A stretch of DNA of 10,349 nt from DASSWG01 sp035705295 (GCA_035705295.1 DASSWG010000151.1:1-10349); one strand, 5' to 3'; counted from the first letter of the stretch, positions 1 through 6,159 are shown. Translations and numbers: made by a program. Notes: a model not told the origin generated them from the letters alone.

Positions 1-216
1 ACTAAATGACGTAGGACATAAGACGGATTTATGAATTTAACCCACTACAAATAAACGACAGCTATTTTTGTCCTATGTCATAAGTCCTATCGTCCTATGT
101 CTCATTTTATTTTGGACATTATTGATTTGAAATATCTTCACCACTGGTCGTTGCGCAAGGACATTTTCTATATTTTCAAAACCATCTTTTAGTCAGTCCT
201 CTTCGCATTAATTCGC
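1..216. repeat. Long direct repeat, copy 1 (left edge cut by the window)
   Basis: This block matches 3985-4200 without any gap. Only six positions differ (141, 142, 150, 156, 162, 174), so identity is about 97%. The matching stretch begins at base 1, so the unit probably extends left of the window. It holds one TAGGAC hexamer (12-17) and three inverted GTCCTA hexamers (70-75, 84-89, 92-97), which lets the left end fold on the middle part. No open frame of useful length lies in it on either strand. A TATTTTTG box (63-70) matches the Bacteroidota -7 consensus but has no clear TTG partner, so a small transcript is only a possibility. The copies flank the hipBA and AAA ATPase genes. Confidence 0.9.
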
Positions 217-480
217 GTCAACCCGCAACTCGTAACCCGTCACCCACCGTAGCCTTGGCGAAGGTGACCCCAATTAACCAATCCCGAATTAACGAATCCC
301 GAATCCCGAATCCCGAATCACCCCATCGCCTCGTCAACCCGCAATCCGTAACCCAATCACCAATCCCGAATCACCAATTAACCAATCCCCAATAACGGAT
401 CCCCGATCACCAATTAACCAATCTCGAATCACCGAATCCCGAATCACCCCGTCTCCCGCATGCTCAGGATCGGAATTTTT
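217..480. repeat. Low-complexity intergenic tail of short C-rich words
   Basis: The 495 bases before the hipA stop codon hold no gene. After the 216-bp unit comes a patchwork of 7-8-base words such as CCCGAAT, CACCAATTA and ACCAATC repeated many times. Part of it (357-420) matches 4405-4468 with a single difference, so this tail travels with the long direct repeat. The hairpin-forming motif CCTTGGCGAAGGTGAC occurs at 253-268 and recurs twice more in the window. The last part (about 460-495) has no clear structure and I see no good terminator for hipA there. Confidence 0.8.
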
Positions 481-495
481 CAGGGTGACAGTTGT

Positions 496-1743
496 TTAAA
501 AATTAAAGGCTTTGCCCATCAATTGTTGCTCTTTATTGGAAATGCCAATTTCCTTAGCTATATTTTGCCAGGTAGCTACTACAGCTAATACTTCTTGAAT
601 TATTTTATCCATTTCCTTGTCATCCAAACGAAAAAGTTCGCCAACGCTTTTAGCTAATTTATAATCCAGGGCATTGTTGTCCATATCAATATTAAGTGCA
701 AGACTGTCTTTATCTATGGATGGGTTCAAATCATAAGCCGGTGATAATATCCAACCCTGATGGGTTAAAATAAAGCCGTGGTTGCGTAAATGGTCATCGG
801 TATTTGAAATGGCAATATTGAATACAATTCTACGCCATAGTTGCTCTAAATTATCATTGATCATTGCGCCATGATTTTGGATGAATTCCGCCAATTCCAA
901 ATAGCTTGCAGGATTATCCCGTATGTTATCTTCAGTATTGCCTGTCATTGTCATAGCGGAGGCAAAATGAAGTCTGCAACCATTTTCACGATCAAATCTT
1001 TTGGTAAAAAACGTATGGAATATACCGCTGATCTTTTCAAGTTTTGATGGGGCCATGTGTACACCTGCCTTTATTGCCAATTGATATGCTAGGTATTCCC
1101 ACGCTGCTTTATCTATAGTATCGTTTTTTGAAGGAAACTTTGCAATCCACAATTCTTTATTTTCATCCAATATATTTGCTTTCGGTCTCGCTCCTCCCAA
1201 TGAGGATCCGGGAGCCATAAGAACTGCCAACCATTTTATTACCTCATCATTGTCTTCATCGTTTTCAAAATTCTTTGCAGCTTCTTGCAATTCCCTAATG
1301 GATGACCATGGTGGGGTTGGGTTTAATTTGTTATTGTCCAAAAAAGGTCCTTCGGGGGCTAATTTAAAACGTAATGCACCCATTCGGCTTTCGTCATAAA
1401 CTCCCAACAAATAATCAATTTCATAAAGTGTTTTCGCTTTTTCATTATTTGCCGCTGCTTGTTGGGCTGCTCTTCGCTTCATTAGCGTTCGCCCCCAAGT
1501 ATCCGGCATACTGTCCAAGAATATACCAAAATTTCCTTTATTGTTTGGATATTGTGGGCCGCTATAAAACTGAATGTCCGGATCCAGTAGTATTTGCGCT
1601 TTCGATTTCAACCAATTTTTATCATATTCAAAGCTAAATGCTTTTTTACCCTTGGCGTATAATGCAGAAAGTATGCCCATTAATTGGGGTTCTTCTAAGC
1701 CTTTCCAATGTGTGTATAGATATATGTCGGTTTTTTTTGCCAT
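496..1743 (-). CDS. hipA: HipA-family serine/threonine kinase toxin
   Basis: HipA kinases halt growth by phosphorylating a cellular target; E. coli HipA modifies glutamyl-tRNA synthetase. This 415-residue protein has the family's length and order of motifs: SSLGGARPKA (180-189), matching the family's glycine-rich phosphate-binding loop; AKFPS (201-205) with the nucleotide-contacting lysine; FFTKRFDR (245-252); the catalytic loop SNTDDHLRNHGF (313-324); and the metal-binding SPAYDLNPS (334-342). All look intact, so the kinase should be active. It lies 30 bases downstream of hipB on the same strand, in the usual antitoxin-toxin order, and should be expressed from the hipB promoter. The ATG at 1741-1743 is the only start that fits the N-terminus MAKKTDIYLYTHWKG. 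The target in this organism cannot be told from sequence. No terminator is evident downstream, where C-rich repeats begin. Confidence 0.92.
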   Translation of the reverse strand: MAKKTDIYLYTHWKGLEEPQLMGILSALYAKGKKAFSFEYDKNWLKSKAQILLDPDIQFYSGPQYPNNKGNFGIFLDSMPDTWGRTLMKRRAAQQAAANNEKAKTLYEIDYLLGVYDESRMGALRFKLAPEGPFLDNNKLNPTPPWSSIRELQEAAKNFENDEDNDEVIKWLAVLMAPGSSLGGARPKANILDENKELWIAKFPSKNDTIDKAAWEYLAYQLAIKAGVHMAPSKLEKISGIFHTFFTKRFDRENGCRLHFASAMTMTGNTEDNIRDNPASYLELAEFIQNHGAMINDNLEQLWRRIVFNIAISNTDDHLRNHGFILTHQGWILSPAYDLNPSIDKDSLALNIDMDNNALDYKLAKSVGELFRLDDKEMDKIIQEVLAVVATWQNIAKEIGISNKEQQLMGKAFNF

Positions 1744-1773
1744 TTTTATTTTCTATTGCCCATGACAGTTATT

Positions 1774-2061
1774 TTAAATTAGCTCTAAATCCTGCAGTTT
1801 TCTACCAAATTCGTCATCAGCTGCGAGTTTTAAAAAATCATCTTGTAGCCCCAGTACCCGCAATACGTTGAAATAAGCACCTATTGTTACACTTGGGTTT
1901 CCTGTTTCAATAAAGTATAATGTACTTCTGGCAATAGCTGCTCTTTCCGCAACTTGTTCTTGTGTAAGTTTCCTTCTTTTTCGTGCCAATTTTATATTCT
2001 CACCCATTTGTTTGAGCACCTCTTTGTGTTTTGGAAACAATATTTGTTTCTTTTTGTCCAT
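1774..2061 (-). CDS. hipB: HipB-like XRE-family antitoxin and repressor
   Basis: HipB proteins bind and inactivate HipA and repress their own operon. This 95-residue protein has an XRE/Cro helix-turn-helix at about 18-75: ENIKLARKRRKLTQEQVAERA is followed by a recognition helix around ARSTLYFIETG (44-54) and then GAYFNVLRVLGL. The C-terminal tail FGRKLQDLELI is typical of HipB proteins beside HipA kinases in Bacteroidota. The first ATG (2059-2061) is preferred over the internal Met19, because residues 1-18 are typical of the family and the promoter ends about 17 bases upstream. hipA follows after a 30-base gap. The 13-bp inverted repeat over the promoter at 2070-2116 is the natural candidate for its own operator. 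Confidence 0.9.
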   Translation of the reverse strand: MDKKKQILFPKHKEVLKQMGENIKLARKRRKLTQEQVAERAAIARSTLYFIETGNPSVTIGAYFNVLRVLGLQDDFLKLAADDEFGRKLQDLELI

Positions 2062-2069
2062 TATAATAT

Positions 2070-2116
2070 GATTGTTATTTCATACAAATATATGATTTTT
2101 GATTGAAATAACAATC
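2070..2116 (-). promoter_or_regulatory. hipBA promoter overlapped by a 13-bp inverted-repeat operator
   Basis: Reading leftward, TTG (2112-2114), a 19-base spacer and TATATTTG (2085-2092) fit the Bacteroidota TTG-N19-TAnnTTTG promoter exactly. The expected transcription start is near 2078, giving a leader of about 17 bases before hipB. Over it lies a perfect inverted repeat: GATTGTTATTTCA at 2070-2082 and its complement TGAAATAACAATC at 2104-2116, separated by 21 bases. The outer arm covers the -33 element, the inner arm covers the transcription start, and the -7 box lies between. The outer arm with flanking bases also reads GATTG-N6-CAATC, itself a palindrome. This is a classic layout for autorepression; binding by HipB is inferred. 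Confidence 0.8.
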
Positions 2117-2383
2117 TATTTTTAATTTTAGAAACTTATTTTGAAGGCTTTTGCTACACGAATGAAGAAAGCCAAACGGCTTAATGGAAAATACCAACCT
2201 TAACCAATTACAAAAAAGCTTTTTAGACACTAACTAAACGACATTGCCCCTTAGGTCACCGTAGCCTTGGCGAAGGTGACACCCCGTCGCCCCGTCACCC
2301 CATCTCCACATCGCCCCGTCACCCCATCTCCCCGTCTCCCAGTCTCCCCGTCCCCCCGTCGCCCGGCAGCTTCGCTATAACTC
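2117..2383. repeat. Intergenic region with an 8-bp-periodic C-rich array
   Basis: This is a gene-free stretch between the divergent hipB and ATPase genes. Positions 2117-2250 show nothing convincing; a 17-codon frame (2184-2237) is too short to call. An imperfect 26-bp palindrome at 2255-2280 has arms GTCACC and GGTGAC around a GCC-TT-GGC core. From 2282 to 2364 a run of C begins every 8 bases for eleven units in perfect register, with consensus CCCCRTCN. On the minus strand this gives GGGG tracts separated by four-base loops, a canonical G-quadruplex pattern. The array has no coding sense. Confidence 0.85.
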
Positions 2384-2442
2384 GTACATAAAAATGTAAT
2401 ATTTTCCTTTAAAAGGTACATAAAAATGTGTATATTTACCTC
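2384..2442 (+). promoter_or_regulatory. Putative ATPase promoter with two tandem palindromic operators
   Basis: The 14-mer GTACATAAAAATGT occurs at 2384-2397 and again at 2416-2429, exactly 32 bases (about three helical turns) apart. Each copy contains TACAT-AAAA-ATGTA, a dyad that is perfect in copy 1 and has one changed base in copy 2. Between them lies another palindrome, CCTTTAAAAGG (2406-2416). TATATTTA (2431-2438) is one base off the TAnnTTTG consensus; the -33 slot reads TTTA instead of TTTG. If that box is used, transcription would start close to the ATG at 2443, giving a nearly leaderless mRNA with the second dyad between -33 and -7. The repeats are seen directly; the promoter assignment is weak. 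Confidence 0.55.
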
Positions 2443-3732
2443 ATGAAACGCAAAGAATTGGATTATTTGTTGAAGTGGAAAGCTTCCAAAACCCGAAAAC
2501 CATTGATTTTGAAAGGGGTTCGTCAAGTAGGCAAAACTTGGCTTTTACGAGAATTTGGCAAAACAAGTTATAAAAAAATGGCCTATGTGAATTTTGAAAG
2601 TAACGCGACGCTCAAGGACTTGTTTCAACAGGATTTTGATATCGAACGCATTTTATTGGGAATAGAGATCGAAACAGGTGTTGCAATTGATCCAAAAAAC
2701 ACCTTGATCGTGCTGGATGAAATACAAGAAGCCCCCAAGGCACTTACCGCTTTAAAATATTTTCAAGAAAATGCTCCGGAACTACACATTGTATGTGCAG
2801 GATCGCTACTTGGGGTCGCCCTAAACCGGGAAACTTCATTTCCCGTGGGCAAAGTCGATTTTCTACATCTTCGGCCATTGACTCTTTTCGAGTTTATGGA
2901 GGCTATGGGTGAAAAAAAATTGCCTGATCTATTGAAAAAAAGGAACTGGAAATTAATACAAAGCTTTAAAAACAAATTCAAACAATTGTTGCGGCAATAT
3001 TATTACATCGGTGGCATGCCCGAAGTGGTTTTTTCGTTCTCGCAAAAAAAAGATTTCAGAAAAGCAAGGGAAATTCAAAAGTCGATTTTGGCCGCCTATG
3101 AACAGGATTTTTCAAAACATGCCCCTCATGGCATCGTGCCCCGTATTCGAATGCTATGGAATTCGATCCCTGCCCAACTGGCAAAAGAAAACAAAAAATT
3201 TATTTATGGGGCATTGCGAAAAGGCGCGCGCGCCAAAGAGTATGAATTAGCGTTGACTTGGTTAAAAGATTGCGGGTTGATCTACCAAATATACAATGTT
3301 GCAAAACCTGCAATCCCCCTAAAAGCCTATGAAGATCGAAAAAGTTTTAAATTGTTTATGGTAGATGTGGGTTTATTGGCAGCCATGACCAATTTGGATA
3401 TGCGTACGTTGATCGAGGGCAATGCTATTTTTCAAGAATTCAAAGGAGCCTTGACCGAGCAGTATGTTTTACAAGAATTGGTTGGCCGAAAAGATGTTGA
3501 TATTTATTATTGGTCGCCTGAAAACGCACGATCGGAAATTGATTTTTTGTTGCAAATTTCCGGGCAAGTGGTTCCTTTGGAAGTAAAAGCTGAAGAAAAC
3601 CTGCAAGCAAAAAGTTTGCGGTTTTTTTCAGAAAAGTACAAGCCTTCCAGGAGCATCCGTACTTCCATGGCAGATTATAGGGAAGAGCCATGGATGTGCA
3701 ATATTCCGTTGTATGGTATTTGCATGATTTGA
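2443..3732 (+). CDS. AAA ATPase with C-terminal DUF4143 nuclease-like domain
   Basis: A 429-residue member of the AAA_14/DUF4143 ATPase family, common in Bacteroidota and in archaea and of unknown biological role. Walker A is GVRQVGKT (25-32), Walker B LIVLDEIQ (88-95), and a sensor-like CAGSLLG follows at 118-124. The middle (about 180-300) carries the family motifs YYYIGGMPEVV and LKDCGLIYQIYNV. The C-terminal DUF4143 part contains TEQYVLQEL (338-346), SEIDFLL (364-370) and PLEVKA (378-383), spaced like a PD-(D/E)xK nuclease core with E339, D366, E380 and K382. Length and ending (IPLYGI) look complete. I chose the ATG at 2443; an in-frame GTG at 2428 would add only MYIYL and would lie inside the second palindrome. 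The gene stands alone, divergent from hipBA. Whether it cuts DNA is unknown. Confidence 0.88.
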   Translation: MKRKELDYLLKWKASKTRKPLILKGVRQVGKTWLLREFGKTSYKKMAYVNFESNATLKDLFQQDFDIERILLGIEIETGVAIDPKNTLIVLDEIQEAPKALTALKYFQENAPELHIVCAGSLLGVALNRETSFPVGKVDFLHLRPLTLFEFMEAMGEKKLPDLLKKRNWKLIQSFKNKFKQLLRQYYYIGGMPEVVFSFSQKKDFRKAREIQKSILAAYEQDFSKHAPHGIVPRIRMLWNSIPAQLAKENKKFIYGALRKGARAKEYELALTWLKDCGLIYQIYNVAKPAIPLKAYEDRKSFKLFMVDVGLLAAMTNLDMRTLIEGNAIFQEFKGALTEQYVLQELVGRKDVDIYYWSPENARSEIDFLLQISGQVVPLEVKAEENLQAKSLRFFSEKYKPSRSIRTSMADYREEPWMCNIPLYGICMI

Positions 3733-3735
3733 TGA

Positions 3736-3891
3736 TCTATTTTCCAACGGACAGAACTTCGTGGCCCCGCCACCTTACAATTCAAAAACGAAGAAGCGCT
3801 ATTGGCTGCACAAGCAAACCCCGAGCACTATAACCAAACAGTCATTTGGCCCGAAAAAGTGCGGCTTAATTTAAAATCATTAGCGTCCTAA
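3736..3891 (+). pseudogene. 3' fragment of a bacterial sugar transferase gene
   Basis: In frame, just after two consecutive TGA codons that close the ATPase gene, this stretch encodes GPATLQFKNEEALLAAQ, then HYNQTVIWPEKVRLNLK and a stop at 3889-3891. These words are characteristic of the C-terminal part of Bacteroidota Bac_transf (PF02397) sugar transferases, which load a sugar phosphate onto undecaprenyl phosphate in surface-polysaccharide synthesis. Only about 45 residues of a protein of roughly 200 remain, without start codon, membrane anchor or catalytic centre. The usual extension after the WPEKVRLNL-type motif is replaced by SLAS and a stop, where the 95-bp inverted-repeat element begins. 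It is thus broken at both ends. The family call rests on remembered motifs. Confidence 0.68.
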
Positions 3892-3976
3892 ACGTTTTTT
3901 ATAAGTCTACCTAAACCTATGGTTTTACAGTTATTTTCAGTAAATCATATTTTAAGGGGTATCTTTTTAGGACGCT
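3882..3976. mobile_element. 95-bp element with 11-bp terminal inverted repeats (MITE-like)
   Basis: AGCGTCCTAAA at 3882-3892 and its exact complement TTTAGGACGCT at 3966-3976 bound a 73-base A/T-rich core. The core contains a small hairpin, AAACC-TAT-GGTTT (3913-3925), and no reading frame. The element begins right at the point where the sugar transferase fragment loses its homology and ends directly beside the second long direct repeat. No convincing target-site duplication is visible. It could be a miniature transposable element, a large hairpin, or part of the adjoining repeat, which carries the same TAGGAC hexamer. Confidence 0.45.
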
Positions 3977-3984
3977 GACGTAGG

Positions 3985-4200
3985 ACTAAATGACGTAGGA
4001 CATAAGACGGATTTATGAATTTAACCCACTACAAATAAACGACAGCTATTTTTGTCCTATGTCATAAGTCCTATCGTCCTATGTCTCATTTTATTTTGGA
4101 CATTATTGATTTGAAATATCTTCAAAACTGGTCCTTGCGGAAGGATATTTTCTATATCTTCAAAACCATCTTTTAGTCAGTCCTCTTCGCATTAATTCGC
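3985..4200. repeat. Long direct repeat, copy 2
   Basis: This is the second copy of the 216-bp unit seen at 1-216, in the same orientation, with six differences all inside one 34-base patch (4125-4158). Here the left boundary is visible: GACGTAGGAC (3977-3986) is repeated at 3992-4001, so the unit proper may begin a few bases further left. TAGGAC hexamers at 3981 and 3996 face inverted GTCCTA hexamers at 4054, 4068 and 4076, forming an imperfect stem of about 20 bp (3981-4001 with 4054-4073) around a 52-base loop. In this copy TCCTT-GCGG-AAGGA forms a perfect small hairpin in the variable patch; copy 1 has the palindrome TTGCGCAA there instead. Confidence 0.9.
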
Positions 4201-4480
4201 TCCAATTCCCGTCAATCCGTAGCTCCCAGTCTCCCCCCTTGGCGAAGGTGACCCCATCGCCCAATCACCCCATCGCCCAGTCGCCCAGTCACCAAGTCGC
4301 CCCGTCTCCCATCGCCAAGTCGCTCCATCGTCAGTTCGAGTAAAAATTCAGCCTGCGGCAGCAGGGTGCATTTTGTATCGAGAACCCCGCAACCCGCAAC
4401 CCGTTCACCAATCCCGAATCACCAATTAACCAATCCCCGATAACGGATCCCCGATCACCAATTAACCATCCCGAATTAAC
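4201..4480. repeat. Low-complexity C-rich tail with octamer array and palindrome
   Basis: This gene-free tail follows copy 2 of the long repeat just as 217-480 follows copy 1. CCTTGGCGAAGGTGAC recurs at 4237-4252. From 4251 to 4306 seven octamers in register (types ACCCCATC, GCCCAGTC, GCCCCGTC) repeat, then the phase slips by one base. At about 4333-4386 an imperfect palindrome centres on the perfect hairpin CCTGC-GGCA-GCAGG (4352-4365), with outer arms around GTTCGAG and ATCGAGAAC; it resembles intergenic REP-like repeats of flavobacterial genomes. The end (4405-4468) matches 357-420 in 63 of 64 bases. Confidence 0.82.
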
Positions 4481-4484
4481 GAAT

Positions 4485-4520
4485 AAAAAAGACCCTGCTT
4501 TCACATTGAAAAACAGGGCC
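4485..4520 (-). terminator. Rho-independent terminator of pckA
   Basis: Reading leftward, 35 bases beyond the pckA stop codon, GGCCCTG pairs with CAGGGTC (one G-T pair), and an inner stem TTTCA-ATG-TGAAA extends the hairpin. It is followed at once by six T residues (A 4485-4490 on the plus strand). GC-rich stem, short loop and T tract together make this the best terminator in the window. It also separates pckA from the repeat region. Confidence 0.88.
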
Positions 4521-4554
4521 TCAAAATTCATATAAAGTTGGTATAATAGACGTG

Positions 4555-6159
4555 CTAATTCGCAATCGGCGCCCCGGCCATTATTTCGTCATTTGCGTAT
4601 TCCTCGAACTTCTTGAAATTTGTTTGAAAAGCTTGTTTCAAATGTTCCGCCTTTTTGTTATAGGCTGTTTTATCGTCCCAAGTATTTTTGGGATCCAAGA
4701 CTTCACTGGGAACCGCAGGAACTTCCGTAGGCATGCTGAGCCCGAAAATTTCGTGCTTTTGGTAGTCCGCATTGTCCAACTTCCCTTCCAAAATAGCGGT
4801 GATCATGGCCCGTGTATATTTCAGTTTCATACGGCTTCCGGTACCGTAAGGGCCGCCGGTCCAACCCGTGTTGATCAGCCAAACCTTGGTGCCGGTTTCC
4901 TTCATTTTTTCGCTCAACATTTCCGCGTAGCGCGTAGGGTGCAACGGCATAAACGGGGCGCCAAAACAAGCTGAAAAACTTGGCAAAGGCTCATTGACCC
5001 CAGCTTCCGTTCCGGCCACTTTTGCGGTGTAGCCACTAATGAAATGATAGGCCGCTTGACCAGGGGTAAGTTTGCTCACAGGTGGCAAAACGCCAAAAGC
5101 ATCGGCGGTGAGGAAAAAAATGTTTTTTGGATTTTTTCCCACAGAAGGTTGTTGAATGTTGTCGATGTGGTAAATTGGATAACTGACCCGCGTGTTTTGG
5201 GTAATGGAAACATCGTCAAAATCCACATCCCCGTTTTCGTCGAGGATCACATTTTCCAATATTGCGCCCGGTTTGATGGCGTTGTAGATATCGGGTTCGT
5301 TTTCTTTTGAAAGGTTGATGACTTTCGCATAGCAACCTCCTTCAAAATTGAAAATGGTGTTTTCGTGCGTCCAGCCATGTTCGTCGTCACCGATCAATTT
5401 TCGATCGGGGTCACAAGAAAGCGTGGTTTTTCCGGTTCCCGACAATCCGAAGAAAATCGCGGTGTCACCGTCTTTTCCAACATTTGCCGAACAATGCATG
5501 GGCAAGGTGTTTTTTTGAACGGGCAAAATAAAATTCAAGGCAGAAAAAATTCCTTTTTTAATTTCGCCGGTATATTCGGTTCCGCCGATCAAGGCCATTT
5601 TTTTACCAAAATTAAGAATGGCAAAATTGTGCTGCCGCGTTCCGTCGCGTTCCGGATCGGCCATAAATCCAGGGGCATTGATCAACAACCAATCCTCCTT
5701 GAAATTTTCGAGCTCGTTTTCTTCCGGTCGCAAAAACATGTTGTAGGCAAACAAATTACTCCAAGGGGTTTCGGTGACCGAACGGATGTTCAACCGATAA
5801 TTTTGATCGGCACAAACGTACGAATCCCGCACAAAAACTTCCTCTTTTTCGGAAAGGTAATCCACTACACGATCATATAGCTTATCGAATTTTTCCGGAT
5901 CGAAAGCGATGTTGATATCGCCCCACCAAACTTCGTTTTCGGTAACTTCGTCTTTTACCAAAAAACGGTCTTTGGGCGATCTTCCTGTGAATTCGCCGGT
6001 GTTTACCGCCAAAGCGCCTGAGCTGGCTTCGCGGCCTTGGCCTTTTTTAAGGGTTATGGAATGTAATTTTTCGGGGGGCAATTGGTAGTGAACCTTTTCG
6101 TTCTTCAACCCATATTTGGATAGGTCGATGTTTTTTGTGGTTTTATTGTCTGCCACCAT
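4555..6159 (-). CDS. pckA: Phosphoenolpyruvate carboxykinase (ATP)
   Basis: This cytosolic enzyme (EC 4.1.1.49) interconverts oxaloacetate plus ATP with phosphoenolpyruvate, CO2 and ADP at the entry to gluconeogenesis. The 534 residues match the family's usual size of about 540. Motifs are in order: GRSPKDRF (59-66) with the substrate-binding Arg65; GGTEYTGEIKKG (192-203) with metal-site lysine; HCSANVG (222-228); P-loop GLSGTGKTTL (238-247); the metal-binding IGDDEHGW (256-263); NTRVSYP (322-328); and GWTGGPYGTG (432-441). It is ATP-type, not GTP-type. The ATG at 6157-6159 follows a TACTTTTG -7 box by about 30 bases and is the natural start. It lies downstream of the DUF423 gene on the same strand but has its own promoter and terminator, so it is probably transcribed alone. 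Confidence 0.97.
   Translation of the reverse strand: MVADNKTTKNIDLSKYGLKNEKVHYQLPPEKLHSITLKKGQGREASSGALAVNTGEFTGRSPKDRFLVKDEVTENEVWWGDINIAFDPEKFDKLYDRVVDYLSEKEEVFVRDSYVCADQNYRLNIRSVTETPWSNLFAYNMFLRPEENELENFKEDWLLINAPGFMADPERDGTRQHNFAILNFGKKMALIGGTEYTGEIKKGIFSALNFILPVQKNTLPMHCSANVGKDGDTAIFFGLSGTGKTTLSCDPDRKLIGDDEHGWTHENTIFNFEGGCYAKVINLSKENEPDIYNAIKPGAILENVILDENGDVDFDDVSITQNTRVSYPIYHIDNIQQPSVGKNPKNIFFLTADAFGVLPPVSKLTPGQAAYHFISGYTAKVAGTEAGVNEPLPSFSACFGAPFMPLHPTRYAEMLSEKMKETGTKVWLINTGWTGGPYGTGSRMKLKYTRAMITAILEGKLDNADYQKHEIFGLSMPTEVPAVPSEVLDPKNTWDDKTAYNKKAEHLKQAFQTNFKKFEEYANDEIMAGAPIAN

Noticed and set aside
63..70. TATTTTTG as a promoter of a repeat-borne small RNA
   Set aside because: It matches the -7 consensus, but no TTG lies at the right distance and no terminator follows; A/T-rich DNA gives such matches often.
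1..480. Repeated words suggesting a CRISPR array
   Set aside because: The words are 7-8 bases, irregular and without unique spacers of constant length; no cas genes are in the window.
2213..2224. AAAAAGCTTTTT palindrome as a terminator
   Set aside because: It has no loop and no GC-rich stem, so it would not form a useful hairpin.
2184..2237. 17-codon frame MENTNLNQLQKSFLDTN
   Set aside because: The residues look plausible but it is far too short, with no promoter or known family; it may be a gene remnant but cannot be supported.
2251..2526. Leftward frame of 91 codons rich in GRRGDG repeats
   Set aside because: It is a translation of the 8-bp C-rich array and part of the ATPase gene on the opposite strand; it has no protein character.
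3730..3891. Read-through of the ATPase gene into the sugar transferase remnant
   Set aside because: They share a frame, but two consecutive TGA codons separate them and the ATPase ends at its family's usual place, so the shared frame is likely chance.
4552..4974. 140-codon rightward frame opposite pckA
   Set aside because: It is a shadow of the strongly supported pckA gene, with no recognisable domain.
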